A stretch of DNA of 32,834 bases from Chthoniobacteraceae bacterium (GCA_947479475.1 CANJZW010000056.1:1-32834), one strand, 5' to 3'; shown: positions 7,409 to 16,383, counted from the first letter of the stretch. The notes: a model not told the origin generated them from the sequence alone. Program-made: numbers and translations.

Positions 7409-8803
7409 ATGAGCGAACCTACCGATCCCTCCCGCAAACTTTTCGGCACAGACGGCATCCGCGGGGTCGCAAATTTGGAACCCGTCACCGCCGAGACGGC
7501 GCTCCGACTTGGACGAGCCGCCGCCCACGTTTTTTCCCGACACGGCGCGCCGCGAGCCTCCAACAGTTCGCGTCCGACCATTGTCATTGGCAAAGACACC
7601 CGGGTTTCGGGCTACATGCTTGAAAACGCCCTCGCTGCGGGAGTGATGTCTCTAGGCGCCAATGTGATTTTCATCGGTCCCCTCCCCACCCCGGGAGTAG
7701 CCTACATCACCCGCTCCCTGCGGGCAGACGCAGGCATTGTCCTCAGCGCATCCCACAACCCATACGAGGACAACGGGATCAAGTTTTTCCGCCATGACGG
7801 ATACAAACTCGATGATGCCGTGGAACGCCGCATTGAGCACCTTGTTTTTAGCGGAGAAATTGAAACCATACGCCCCACTGCAGGAGAAATCGGCAGGGCC
7901 AAACGCATCGATGACGCGCTGGGACGTTATGTGGAGTTCGCTAAAGCCAGCTTTCCCAGAGGAATGACGCTTGAAGGGATGCATATCGCCGTGGACTGCG
8001 CAAACGGGGCGGCATACAAGTCCACCCCCTGCGTACTGCGCGAACTCGGCGCCCGTCTCACCTTGGATCACCACTCCCCGGACGGGCGCAACATCAACAC
8101 ACAGTGCGGCAGCACTTATCCGGAAGAAATCTCGCGTCTCGTGAAGGCAAGCGGAGCCACCGTAGGGATCTCCCACGACGGGGATGCGGACCGGGTTCTT
8201 TTGTGCGATGAAAACGGCGAGGTCGTCGACGGGGACGAAATTCTCGCCATCGCAGCGATCGACGCGATGAGGCGCGGATCTCTCGCACGGAATACGCTGG
8301 TTGCCACGGTGATGAGCAACTTCGGGTTGGACGAGGCGCTCCGGGGCCATGGCGCCCGGGTCCTGCGCACCGCCGTGGGCGACCGCTACGTCATCGAGGC
8401 AATGGTGCGCGAAAACTACAACGTCGGAGGAGAACAGAGCGGGCATATGATTTTCCGCGACTTCGGCACCACGGGCGACGGTCTTGTTGCCGCTCTCCAG
8501 ATCTTGAGAATCGTCGTCGAAACAGGGAAACCTCTGAGCGAACTCAAAACATGCCTTTCCAAGTACCCTCAAGCGCAACGCAACCTGAGGGTCACCCGCA
8601 AACCTCCCATCAAGGAGCTTCCTAACGTGGTCAAACTCGTTGATGAGGCAGAACGTGAACTCGCCGGTCTGGGCAGAGTTTTGCTTCGTTACTCAGGCAC
8701 CGAACCAAAGGTGCGCCTTCTGATCGAGGGTCGTGATGCCGGACAAATCAACACCCTCGCAGACCGCATTGCGGACGCACTTCAAAGCGAAATCGGCGCC
8801 TGA
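7409..8803 (+). CDS. glmM: Phosphoglucosamine mutase
   Basis: This 464-residue protein interconverts glucosamine-6-phosphate and glucosamine-1-phosphate, the step before UDP-GlcNAc for peptidoglycan and LPS. The N-terminus has LFGTDGIRGVAN (11-22). The phosphoserine loop is SASHNPYEDNGIKFF, with catalytic Ser115. The Mg2+ loop is DGDADR, the sugar-binding region is GGEQSGH, and the C-terminal phosphate-binding loop is RYSGTEPKVRLL. The GTDG, SASHNP and GEQSGH signatures favour GlmM over phosphomannomutase. The frame is open upstream to 7262, but the ATG at 7409 puts the conserved start at the expected position. bioD follows after 24 bases. It lies divergent from the cytochrome-like operon. 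Confidence 0.95.
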   Translation: MSEPTDPSRKLFGTDGIRGVANLEPVTAETALRLGRAAAHVFSRHGAPRASNSSRPTIVIGKDTRVSGYMLENALAAGVMSLGANVIFIGPLPTPGVAYITRSLRADAGIVLSASHNPYEDNGIKFFRHDGYKLDDAVERRIEHLVFSGEIETIRPTAGEIGRAKRIDDALGRYVEFAKASFPRGMTLEGMHIAVDCANGAAYKSTPCVLRELGARLTLDHHSPDGRNINTQCGSTYPEEISRLVKASGATVGISHDGDADRVLLCDENGEVVDGDEILAIAAIDAMRRGSLARNTLVATVMSNFGLDEALRGHGARVLRTAVGDRYVIEAMVRENYNVGGEQSGHMIFRDFGTTGDGLVAALQILRIVVETGKPLSELKTCLSKYPQAQRNLRVTRKPPIKELPNVVKLVDEAERELAGLGRVLLRYSGTEPKVRLLIEGRDAGQINTLADRIADALQSEIGA

Positions 8804-8827
8804 TTTTTTGAACCCTTAAATTTCGCG

Positions 8828-9502
8828 ATGGCCACTGGACTTTTCATCACAGGCACAGACACCGGAGTGGGCAAAACAACTTTTTGCACACTCCTGCTCC
8901 GCGCCCTTCGGTCCCAAGGAGTCGACGCGGTCGGTATCAAGCCCTTCTGCTGCGGGGATCGTTCGGATGCAGAGCAACTGCAGGAGGCGTCCGGAGGGGG
9001 CATAGCCATCTCCGAAGTAAATCCGGTGTGGCTGCGGGTGCCCGCGGCGCCTTACACCGCGTGCCTGATTGAAAACCGCAGCCTCGACGTAGCGATCGCC
9101 ATTGAAACGATCGAGCGTCTTGCGGCAAAACATGCGTTGATCATCATAGAAGGCATTGGAGGATGGAGAGTTCCTCTTACACAACAACTGTGCATGAGCC
9201 AGTTCGCCACCACCCTTGGTTTCCCCGTTTTGGTCGTCGCAGCCAACAAACTTGGTGCGCTCAACCATACCCAACTGACAGTGGATTCGATCACGGCCTC
9301 CAAGGCCGCCTGCCTCGGCGTGGTTTTGAGCGAGCCCGAACAACCCGAGGAAAACCCTGCGCACCTGACCAACCGTGGGGTGCTCGAAGAATTGCTCGCT
9401 GTCCCCGTATTGGGTGAAATCGGACACGGCGCCACGGCGCTTGTGCCCGGCATGGCAGAACGGATCTTGGGAATGCTGTCGCCCGCCCCGCAGGTTTTCT
9501 AG
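8828..9502 (+). CDS. bioD: ATP-dependent dethiobiotin synthetase
   Basis: This 224-residue enzyme makes the ureido ring of dethiobiotin from 7,8-diaminopelargonate, CO2 and ATP. The P-loop GTDTGVGKT is at residues 9-17, followed by the Lys of GIKPFCCG that lines the active site. The segment IIIEGIGGWRVPL corresponds to the usual EGAGG motif (EGIGG here), and VVAANKLGALNHT contains the nucleotide-base-binding Asn. The length is normal. It follows glmM by 24 bases and may be co-transcribed. No bioA, bioB or bioF is nearby. Its stop codon TAG at 9500-9502 overlaps the stop of the convergent HtrA gene within the palindrome CTAG. Confidence 0.92.
   Translation: MATGLFITGTDTGVGKTTFCTLLLRALRSQGVDAVGIKPFCCGDRSDAEQLQEASGGGIAISEVNPVWLRVPAAPYTACLIENRSLDVAIAIETIERLAAKHALIIIEGIGGWRVPLTQQLCMSQFATTLGFPVLVVAANKLGALNHTQLTVDSITASKAACLGVVLSEPEQPEENPAHLTNRGVLEELLAVPVLGEIGHGATALVPGMAERILGMLSPAPQVF
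9499..9502. other. Shared convergent stop codons (CTAG)
   Basis: The palindrome CTAG provides TAG on both strands: 9500-9502 ends bioD and 9501-9499 ends the HtrA gene. There is no room for a separate terminator between the two genes, so each transcript must end inside the other gene. Confidence 0.85.
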
Positions 9503-10974
9503 TTATTGCGCAATAGAATGAAAGTACGGCGGCCCTGGCGCTCGACTTGCAGGAGTGCTCCTCCAAATCCGCCGCGGGCCAGCGCCGCTTGAATCGCGGC
9601 CAGACATTCGGATGCACTCCGGACGGGCCGGCTATCAACCTGCGTGATCAAATCCTGCAGTTCAAAATCGCTGCGTGCGGCAAGACTGCCCTCTGCAACC
9701 GCTTCAACGCGTAATCCTCTTCCTTTGATTTCATGCAATGTGAGACCAAACCGGTCTTGCCCCAGAGATTTAGGCCGCAAACTTTTTTCAGGTTCAGCGA
9801 CCGGTTGCGGCACCTCGGGAAGTTCGGCCAGTTGAATCGAAACGGATTTCCTGGCTCCCTGCCTCCAGACTCCCACACTCACCATGGTGCCCGCCTTGCG
9901 CTCAAAAAGCTCCCGCTGCAACTCTAGCGCCGAACTCACGACCTTGCCATCCAGGGATTGAATCACATCGGCGGGCCTCAAGTCGGTACGGAAAGCGGGG
10001 CCATCGGCCTCGACAGAAAGAACAACCACCCCAAACTTCACTGCTCCCAGTTTCTCCTGAAGAGCCGGTGTTTCCCCCAACGTCTCCACCCTGATGCCCA
10101 GCCACGGCCGAGACACCCGGCCGAACTCAATTATTTGATTAAGCGTTTGAAGAAGCAGGTTTGAGGGTACGGCGAAGGCTAGCCCGCGCTCAGCGCGGGC
10201 TATGAGGGTGTTCATGCCCAATACGCGACCCTCGCTGTCAAGAAGCGGTCCCCCGCTGTGACCCGGGTTAATGACCGCGTCCGTCTGCAAATAATCCTCA
10301 TACAAGGGCACCGTGCTCGTGGGGCCCAGAAGGCGGGAACGCCCCTTGCCGCTCAACATCCCGGAGGTAAAAGACCATTCCTGCCCAAAAGGGACTCCGA
10401 TGGCACACACAAACTGCCCCACACTTGCGGCATCGCTGTCGCAAAACTCAAGAGCAGGCAGGTCGGTACTTTCCACCTTTACGATCGCCACATCCGTGCG
10501 TTCGTCCGTTCCAAGAATGCGCCCCTCCAACCGGCGCCCGTCTCGGAGCCGAACCGTGATGCGGCGGGCCTGGGCTACCACGTGCAAGTTGGTTGCGATC
10601 AGACCGTTGCTTTTCACAATGAAGCCTGAACCCTCGCTTCTCAGCGGCGTACGGAGTTCGGCGCGACCGCTCCGCTTGTGGCCGCCCCCCGTTTCTGGAA
10701 TGTTAAGATCAGTATCAAGCGCTTCCTGAGGGAGTTCGACCTCAAGAATCACCACAGATGGCGCCGCCTTTTGGAAAACATCCACCCTCGCCCGCTCGAG
10801 AGCGCGCAGCACCTCTGTTGGATTCAGTGCTTCGGAAGCCGCAGTGGCCCGTTCTAATCCAAAAGTCAGAAGCAGGGCTGCGCCAAGCGCAGTCTGCAAA
10901 AAAAAAGTAATCCGCGATAATTTCACCGCAAGGATTGTTGCACGCACAAGAGCCAGAAGCCAGTTCGGCCTCAC
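9499..10974 (-). CDS. HtrA/Deg-type serine protease with two PDZ domains
   Basis: This 491-residue protein is probably periplasmic or anchored in the inner membrane by an N-terminal hydrophobic segment (about residues 22-40). The trypsin-like domain has His131 in ATNLHVV, Asp161 in RTDVAIVKV and Ser240 in INPGHSGGPLL. The usual motif is GNSGGP; here Asn is replaced by His next to the nucleophile. Two PDZ domains follow, roughly residues 300-375 (SRPWLGIR... DVIQSLDGK) and 405-485 (GLRVEAVAEG... DLITQVDSRPV). It is likely a protein quality-control protease or chaperone. It is convergent with bioD, overlapping by four bases, and divergent from the RlmI gene. Assignment to DegP, DegQ or DegS cannot be made here. 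Confidence 0.9.
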   Translation of the reverse strand: MRPNWLLALVRATILAVKLSRITFFLQTALGAALLLTFGLERATAASEALNPTEVLRALERARVDVFQKAAPSVVILEVELPQEALDTDLNIPETGGGHKRSGRAELRTPLRSEGSGFIVKSNGLIATNLHVVAQARRITVRLRDGRRLEGRILGTDERTDVAIVKVESTDLPALEFCDSDAASVGQFVCAIGVPFGQEWSFTSGMLSGKGRSRLLGPTSTVPLYEDYLQTDAVINPGHSGGPLLDSEGRVLGMNTLIARAERGLAFAVPSNLLLQTLNQIIEFGRVSRPWLGIRVETLGETPALQEKLGAVKFGVVVLSVEADGPAFRTDLRPADVIQSLDGKVVSSALELQRELFERKAGTMVSVGVWRQGARKSVSIQLAELPEVPQPVAEPEKSLRPKSLGQDRFGLTLHEIKGRGLRVEAVAEGSLAARSDFELQDLITQVDSRPVRSASECLAAIQAALARGGFGGALLQVERQGRRTFILLRNN

Positions 10975-10993
10975 CGAAGAAACAGACCATACG

Positions 10994-11021
10994 TTGACAT
11001 CCTGTCCGAAGATCCTAGCGT
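10994..11021 (+). promoter_or_regulatory. Candidate sigma70-type promoter for the RlmI-type gene
   Basis: A perfect TTGACA at 10994-10999 is followed 16 bases later by TAGCGT at 11016-11021, which keeps the three most conserved -10 positions. Transcription would start about 8-9 bases before the ATG at 11037, leaving almost no leader and no Shine-Dalgarno site. The region is the 62-base divergent gap with the HtrA gene. Confidence 0.4.
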
Positions 11022-11036
11022 CTACCCCCTATAACC

Positions 11037-12206
11037 ATGGCAGGTCTTATCGTTCAACCACGCGCTCGTCTCTTTCACGGCCACGAATGGGTCTACTCGA
11101 CTGAAATCCTAAAAACCTTCGGGGACCCGCAGGACGGCGGCCTCGTGTCGCTTAAAGACGGCAGGGACCGCATGCTGGGGACTGCTATTTATAACAGCCG
11201 CTCGCACATTGTGGCGCGCCGTTTTTCTCGGCAACGCCAGGACCTCGACCTCGATTTCTTCAAACGCAGAATTACGCAGGCCCGAAACTACCGCGCCCGG
11301 CATTTTCTGCCCGAGAAACTTGGACGTCTCATCTGGAGCGAGAGCGACGGTCTGCCAGGCGTCGTGGTGGATCGGTACGGGGATGACCTCGTTCTGCAAA
11401 CCCTCACGCTGGCCATGGACCAGCGCAAGGAGTTGATCGTTCAGGCCCTCATTGAAACATTTCAACCCCGTTGCATCATCGAACGCAATGACACGCCTAT
11501 CCGCAAAGCCGAGGGGATGGAATTGGTGACGGGCGTGTTGTACGGGACGGATCCGGGCGCTAGTTCATTCACAACGAACGGCCTGACCTTTGAGATCAAC
11601 CTATTGACCGGCCAGAAAACGGGTTTTTATTTGGACCAACTTGAAAACTACCGTGGCGTTGCCAATTACGCAGCCAACCGCAGTGTTTTGGACTGCTTTA
11701 CAAACCAGGGTGCGTTCGCCCTGAGTTGCGCAAAAGCCGGCGCCAAGGAAGTCACGGCGGTCGACATCAGCGCACCAGCCATCGAACAGGTCCAGCGCAA
11801 TGCAGCAGCCAATGGCCTCTCGATCCATGCCGTCGAAGCCAACGTCTTCGATTACCTGCATGAACGCGAAAAAGCGGAGGCCCTTTACGACCTCATCGTG
11901 CTGGATCCTCCGTCCTTCACGAAGTCAAAAGGCCGCATTCACGATGCGCTCCGCGGCTATAAAGAAATCCACCTTCGTGCGATGAAACTTCTCAATCCCG
12001 AGGGATTACTCGCCACATTCTGCTGCTCCCACCACATGACTGCTGAATTGTTCCAAGGCGTGATCAATGAGGCCGCCGTGGACGCCAAAAAAACGCTCCG
12101 CCTGATACAAACCTTTACCCAAGGCCTTGACCACCCGGTGATCACGACGATTCCCGAGAGCGGCTACCTGAAGGGGTTTTTATTTGAACTCGTCCCCGGC
12201 CGATAG
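11037..12206 (+). CDS. rlmI: RlmI-type class I SAM-dependent rRNA (cytosine-5) methyltransferase
   Basis: This 389-residue protein has the layout of RlmI/YccW, which methylates C1962 of 23S rRNA. The N-terminal PUA domain covers about residues 1-75 (AGLIVQPRARLFHGHEWVYSTEI). A linker domain follows (KLGRLIWSESDGLPGVVVDRYGD). The Rossmann domain has SAM motif I VLDCFTNQGAFALS (217-230), an acidic motif II AVDIS, and the motif IV DPPSF at 290-294. A CCSHHM segment at 329-334 carries the candidate catalytic Cys. The RNA m5C class uses a Cys there, which fits. Length and order match the family. The symbol is given by family; the exact target base is inferred. Confidence 0.85.
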   Translation: MAGLIVQPRARLFHGHEWVYSTEILKTFGDPQDGGLVSLKDGRDRMLGTAIYNSRSHIVARRFSRQRQDLDLDFFKRRITQARNYRARHFLPEKLGRLIWSESDGLPGVVVDRYGDDLVLQTLTLAMDQRKELIVQALIETFQPRCIIERNDTPIRKAEGMELVTGVLYGTDPGASSFTTNGLTFEINLLTGQKTGFYLDQLENYRGVANYAANRSVLDCFTNQGAFALSCAKAGAKEVTAVDISAPAIEQVQRNAAANGLSIHAVEANVFDYLHEREKAEALYDLIVLDPPSFTKSKGRIHDALRGYKEIHLRAMKLLNPEGLLATFCCSHHMTAELFQGVINEAAVDAKKTLRLIQTFTQGLDHPVITTIPESGYLKGFLFELVPGR

Positions 12207-12252
12207 CGCTTCCAAGGCTGTCACAAAGCCGCAACCGTTCCCGGCAGGCAAT

Positions 12253-12951
12253 TTAGGCGAGATCAAAGAGAAGGAAATGCGCAGCATGGCTCGCGTGAAT
12301 CCGGACCTCCTTCTCTGAATTCACAGCGGCAGCATCCCCTGCCGCGAGGTCCTCGCCGTTGACAACCATTCTACCGCTGATGAGTTGCACCCAAACCGCA
12401 CGGCTCGGTGCGAGGAGGTAAACCACGCTCTCATTTTCATCGAGATGCCCGATCCAGAGCTGCACGTCTTGGCTGATTTGCAGGCTGCCATCTTTTCCAT
12501 CGTGAGACGCCCCCAGCGTGAGTCCACCCTGGGAAGGAAGTGGTGCGAGATCAAGGTCCCTGTAACGCGGGGGAAGGCCCTTCTCCTCGGGCAAAATCCA
12601 AATTTGAAGCAAGTGTAAAAGTTCGCTTGGAGAGGCATTGAACTCGCTGTGCTGAACGCCCTTGCCCGCACTCATGTGCTGAAGCTGTCCGGGGCGGATA
12701 ATCCCCTGCCCTCCACTTGTATCCTTATGGGCCACCGCACCCGAAACAACATAGGTGAGAATTTCCATGTCCCGGTGCGGGTGCGTGGGAAACCCCGATC
12801 CAGGAGCGATCATGTCCTCGTTGATGACGCGCAACGAACGGAAGTGCATGTGCTGGGGATCGTAATAATCACCAAAAGAAAAAGTATGCCGGGAATCCAG
12901 CCAACCGTGGTTTGCGTGACCGCGCGCTTCAGATCTGCGGATATGAATCAT
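12253..12951 (-). CDS. Pirin family protein
   Basis: This 232-residue bicupin is typical of bacterial pirins (YhaK/YhhW type), non-haem metal proteins some of which act as quercetin dioxygenases or redox sensors. The N-terminal motif MIHIRRSEARGHANHGWLDSRHTFSFGDYYDP is characteristic. The metal site is intact: His57 and His59 in PTHPHRDME, His101 and Glu103 in VQHSEFN. I chose the ATG at 12951, which begins at the conserved MIHIRRSE; an upstream in-frame extension to 13065 has no pirin-like sequence. It converges with the RlmI gene (46 bases between stops) and diverges from the secreted hydrolase. The substrate is unknown. Confidence 0.9.
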   Translation of the reverse strand: MIHIRRSEARGHANHGWLDSRHTFSFGDYYDPQHMHFRSLRVINEDMIAPGSGFPTHPHRDMEILTYVVSGAVAHKDTSGGQGIIRPGQLQHMSAGKGVQHSEFNASPSELLHLLQIWILPEEKGLPPRYRDLDLAPLPSQGGLTLGASHDGKDGSLQISQDVQLWIGHLDENESVVYLLAPSRAVWVQLISGRMVVNGEDLAAGDAAAVNSEKEVRIHASHAAHFLLFDLA

Positions 12952-13162
12952 GGCCGTATTCGCGCCGAAAGCCGAAGACAGAGCAACATCAGTTTTTAAA
13001 AACGCATTGTTGTCCGGGCCCGGGCGAATGTTGCCCCTTTTGCTCGATGCCTCCGATCCAGACACGAAGCCACCTCAACCCCTTGCACGCAGATGGAATC
13101 AAAAGGCGGCAGTTCAGAAAACACTTAAGAGGATGGAACAAATTTAGCTCTACACACAGAGC

Positions 13163-15187
13163 GTGCACCCCCCAAAGAAAACACCCCCTCCATTGCTAGC
13201 CTGGCGGCTGTTTGCCGCGGCAACAACCCTACTGCTTTCCCTCCCGAATCGGGGTGCAGCGGCACAGCTCCTCCCCCCTTGGCAGAAGCAGCTGAACGCG
13301 GAGGTGAAGGAAATTGAGTCAGCGACAGAGCGCGATCTGGCAAACCCTGCGGAATGGATGAGCCAGGCACCCGCGCACCGTATTGAGCTCCTTGAAATGC
13401 TCGGGCTGGATCCACTGCCAGAACGTTCCCCGCTAAACGCGGTGATCGTTGACAAACTTGACCACCCTCAGTTTACAGTCGAGAAGATCCATTTTCAGTC
13501 CAGGCCTGGCCTCTACGTCACAGGCAATCTCTACGTCCCGAAGGAACGCAAGAAACCACTTCCCGCGATTTTGTACGTCTGCGGCCACAGTCAGATGAAG
13601 AGCGGAGAAATCTCTTTCGGCAATAAAACGGGATACCAACATCATCCCGCCTGGTACGCCATGAATGGGTTCGTGGCGTTTGTCATCGATACAATCCAAC
13701 TCGGTGAAATTGAGGGATTACACCATGGAACACATCACCTAAACATGTGGTGGTGGAACGCCCGTGGATATACGCCCGCGGGGGTCGAAACGTGGAACGG
13801 AATGCGTGCACTGGACTATCTTCAATCGCGGCCCGAGGTAGACCCCGAGAGACTCGGCGTCGCCGGCCGCTCTGGTGGTGGAGCCTACTCCTGGTACATT
13901 GCAGCAGTTGACGAGCGTATCAAGGCAGCTGTCCCCGCGGCTGGCATCACCGACCTCCGCAACCACATTGTGGATGGTGTTGTTGACGGCCACTGCGACT
14001 GCATGTTTCTCGTCAACAGCAAGCGCTGGGACTTCCGCAAGGTGGCGGCCCTTGTGGCACCACGGGCACTACTGATCACCAATACCGACAAGGATCCCAT
14101 CTTTCCCCTAGACGGCGTGCAAAGAGTCCATCATGGAACGGCCCAAATTTACAAGTCTCTGAACGCCGCAGGCAAACTCGGGCTGCTGATTGCGGAAGGG
14201 CCGCACAAGGACACCCAGGAGCTTCAAACCGCGGAATTCCGCTGGTTCAAGCGCTTCCTCGCCGACGATCCCGACTACCAAGCGCTCCCAGCTTCCAAAC
14301 TTTTCCAGCCCGCGGATCTGCGCGTTTTTAAAACCATTCCCGCAGACCAGAAAACAACCAGCACACACGAGTGGTTCGTGCCTAAAGCGGAGACCCTTGG
14401 TTTTCCGACCTCTTCAAAAGCATGGAAAGGAGAGGCGGCGCAGTGGGTTGAAAAGATCCGCAAAACGAGTTTCGCTGCCTGGCCCGCTTCGGAAGCGCCT
14501 GCGAAATTCCAGCTCTTAAAGACAAAAACATTGGGAGAGGAAACTCTCGCCCAGTTTCTTGTGCAGACCGACTCGCACAGTTTCGAACCAGGCGACACTG
14601 CCTTGATTATCCATGGGCAGACGACACAGGCCGCTGAGTTGGTACACGCACTATCCAGTAATTCTCCAGTCAAGACCAACGCCAGTGTTTCGCTTTCCAT
14701 CCGGATTATGGACGAGTTTTCTTTTCCTGCGGCAGTCGCCGAAGAGACAGGAGCACTCGAACATTCTCGCTCTGAAATTTTGGTATTGCTTGCGCCCCGT
14801 GGCTTTTCCGGAGCGGGTGAACGAGGGCTCACAGCCGCGCCGTGGGCCTCGTCTCCAAAAGAGAGCACACGCATCCGCAGGCGATTTATGCTCACGGGGG
14901 CGACGCTGGATTCCAGTCGGGTTTTTGACATCCAGCGCAGCCTGAACAAGCTCACGGAAGTCGCTCCAAACGCCAAAATCACACTCAAAGCCAACGGTCC
15001 TCAAGCGATCAATGCGCTCTATGCTTCGTTGTTTACGCCAGGGGTTCAAAGGCTGGAGATTGAATCCATGCCCGCCTCTCACGAGGCCGCAGAAGCACCA
15101 GACTACCTCGGCATTCTGCGCATTGTAGATATTCCTCAGGCTTTGGAAATTGCCCGCACCCAGATGGAGGTTGTAAGCAAACCATAA
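13163..15187 (+). CDS. Exported acetyl-xylan-esterase-like alpha/beta hydrolase
   Basis: This 674-residue protein starts with GTG at 13163; no better start precedes the signal peptide (about residues 12-34, ending RGAAAQ). Residues 100-365 form an alpha/beta hydrolase of the acetyl-xylan-esterase (AXE1)/Abhydrolase_7 kind: oxyanion region YVCGHS (138-143), nucleophile elbow GRSGGG with Ser237, acid Asp311 in NTDKDPIFP and His348 in GPHKD. The second half (about 380-674) is not recognised; it may be a degenerate second hydrolase domain without a clear catalytic motif. It probably deacetylates a plant or algal polysaccharide. The 106 bases to the DUF456 gene show nothing. Confidence 0.8.
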   Translation: MHPPKKTPPPLLAWRLFAAATTLLLSLPNRGAAAQLLPPWQKQLNAEVKEIESATERDLANPAEWMSQAPAHRIELLEMLGLDPLPERSPLNAVIVDKLDHPQFTVEKIHFQSRPGLYVTGNLYVPKERKKPLPAILYVCGHSQMKSGEISFGNKTGYQHHPAWYAMNGFVAFVIDTIQLGEIEGLHHGTHHLNMWWWNARGYTPAGVETWNGMRALDYLQSRPEVDPERLGVAGRSGGGAYSWYIAAVDERIKAAVPAAGITDLRNHIVDGVVDGHCDCMFLVNSKRWDFRKVAALVAPRALLITNTDKDPIFPLDGVQRVHHGTAQIYKSLNAAGKLGLLIAEGPHKDTQELQTAEFRWFKRFLADDPDYQALPASKLFQPADLRVFKTIPADQKTTSTHEWFVPKAETLGFPTSSKAWKGEAAQWVEKIRKTSFAAWPASEAPAKFQLLKTKTLGEETLAQFLVQTDSHSFEPGDTALIIHGQTTQAAELVHALSSNSPVKTNASVSLSIRIMDEFSFPAAVAEETGALEHSRSEILVLLAPRGFSGAGERGLTAAPWASSPKESTRIRRRFMLTGATLDSSRVFDIQRSLNKLTEVAPNAKITLKANGPQAINALYASLFTPGVQRLEIESMPASHEAAEAPDYLGILRIVDIPQALEIARTQMEVVSKP

Positions 15188-15293
15188 GATTAGAGTCCAA
15201 TCCTAAAGGCGAGGCCGGGCGAGATTCGCCAGGAGACGCAACCCCGCTCAACCAAGAAGGCTGGAAGAAATCCAATCCGTGTATCCGCTCCCT

Positions 15294-15785
15294 CTACTTA
15301 TTCAGGGCTATGTAAATCCACAGCAACATCGCTGAACCGGCGATTACCCTGGCGACCACGCCCGCCGCATTCCCCACGAGTGTCCCCCACGCGGCGCGCA
15401 GCGCGACGTTGTGGTCTTTGCCCGAATAGAGCTCGCCCAAATAAACGCCGATAATGGGCCCGAAAAGGATACCAGGCAGGCTGAAAAAGAGACCGACAAA
15501 CAGCCCGATCAGCGCTCCCCAGACCCCGTGTTTGGAGGCGCCAAACCGGTTGGCGCCGACGAGGGCGGCGACGAATTCGACGATTTGCGAAACAACAACC
15601 ACGGCAGTTAACCCGATCAAGTTTCCCCAACCGAGGTTATGGCCTGGGGTGGCAACCATCCACTCGTAAACGAAGGCGCCGGCAAGAATCAGCGGGGTTC
15701 CGGGCACCATGGGTATAAAACACCCCGCAAAGCCTGCAACCATGAGGGTCGCAACGAGAACCCATCCAAGAACATTGAGAAACAT
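15294..15785 (-). CDS. DUF456 family membrane protein
   Basis: This 163-residue, very hydrophobic protein has four to five predicted membrane segments (about residues 5-40, 56-80, 90-115 and 130-160). The pattern GCFIPMVPGTPLILAGAFVYEW and the Gly-rich stretch FFSLPGILFGPIIGVYLGEL are typical of DUF456. The function of the family is not known. It is convergent with the secreted hydrolase and divergent from the peroxiredoxin gene, with 121 bases between their starts. No partner gene suggests a role. Confidence 0.85.
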   Translation of the reverse strand: MFLNVLGWVLVATLMVAGFAGCFIPMVPGTPLILAGAFVYEWMVATPGHNLGWGNLIGLTAVVVVSQIVEFVAALVGANRFGASKHGVWGALIGLFVGLFFSLPGILFGPIIGVYLGELYSGKDHNVALRAAWGTLVGNAAGVVARVIAGSAMLLWIYIALNK

Positions 15786-15906
15786 AAAATTAAGGTGACG
15801 ATTTGAGGTTGCCGTCGCAAGTTGTCTGTTCTAAACGGTGCGCGTGGCAATTGCTCCCCAGCCAAATCAGACTGGGATCCAACCCGCGTTCGAACACTTA
15901 CACACT

Positions 15907-16383
15907 ATGGCAATTTCAACTGGCTCAAAAGCCCCCGATTTCACGCTGAAAACAAAAACAGCCGATGGGCTGCATGACATCAAGCTCGCGGACAACTTAG
16001 GGCACCGCAACACCGTGCTTTTGTTTTTCCCTCTAGCCTTCACCGGAGTGTGCACAAAGGAAATGTGCGATGTTTCCGGCGGTCTCAAAGCTTACACGGA
16101 TCTCAACGCTCAGGTCATTGGAATCAGCGTAGACAGCCCATTTGCCCAGGAAGCTTGGGCACAGAAGGAGAACATCCACATTCCTCTCGCGAGCGATCTC
16201 AACAAAACGGTCTCCACCGCCTATGGAGTTCTTCTCGCTGATCTCGTCGGAATCGGGGCAGCTTCGGCACGCGCTGCCTTTGTGATCGATAAGGAAGGCA
16301 TCGTGAGATACGCGGAACAAACGCCTACGCCGCTTGATCTGCCCTCGTTCGATGCCATCAAGGCAGTTCTCGCCCACCTGTAG
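15907..16383 (+). CDS. Peroxiredoxin (AhpC/TSA family, AhpE/BCP-like)
   Basis: This 158-residue cytoplasmic thiol peroxidase reduces hydrogen peroxide and organic peroxides. The active-site signature PLAFTGVC places the peroxidatic Cys at residue 49; the nearby Cys54 in CTKEMC could act as a resolving Cys. The typical start GSKAPDFTLK and the segment VIGISVDSPFAQEAWAQKENI match the family. I chose the ATG at 15907, because the upstream in-frame extension carries no family sequence. No Shine-Dalgarno site is visible (ACACTATGG). It converges with the KdsD-type gene with 45 bases between stops, where a weak GTTTT/AAAAC hairpin lies. The electron donor is unknown. Confidence 0.9.
   Translation: MAISTGSKAPDFTLKTKTADGLHDIKLADNLGHRNTVLLFFPLAFTGVCTKEMCDVSGGLKAYTDLNAQVIGISVDSPFAQEAWAQKENIHIPLASDLNKTVSTAYGVLLADLVGIGAASARAAFVIDKEGIVRYAEQTPTPLDLPSFDAIKAVLAHL

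Noticed and set aside
7652..8578. Open frame of 308 codons on the minus strand inside glmM
   Set aside because: GlmM has all its motifs; the antisense frame is a shadow with no domain.
8816..9427. Open frame of 203 codons on the minus strand across bioD
   Set aside because: bioD is clear, and the antisense frame has no known features.
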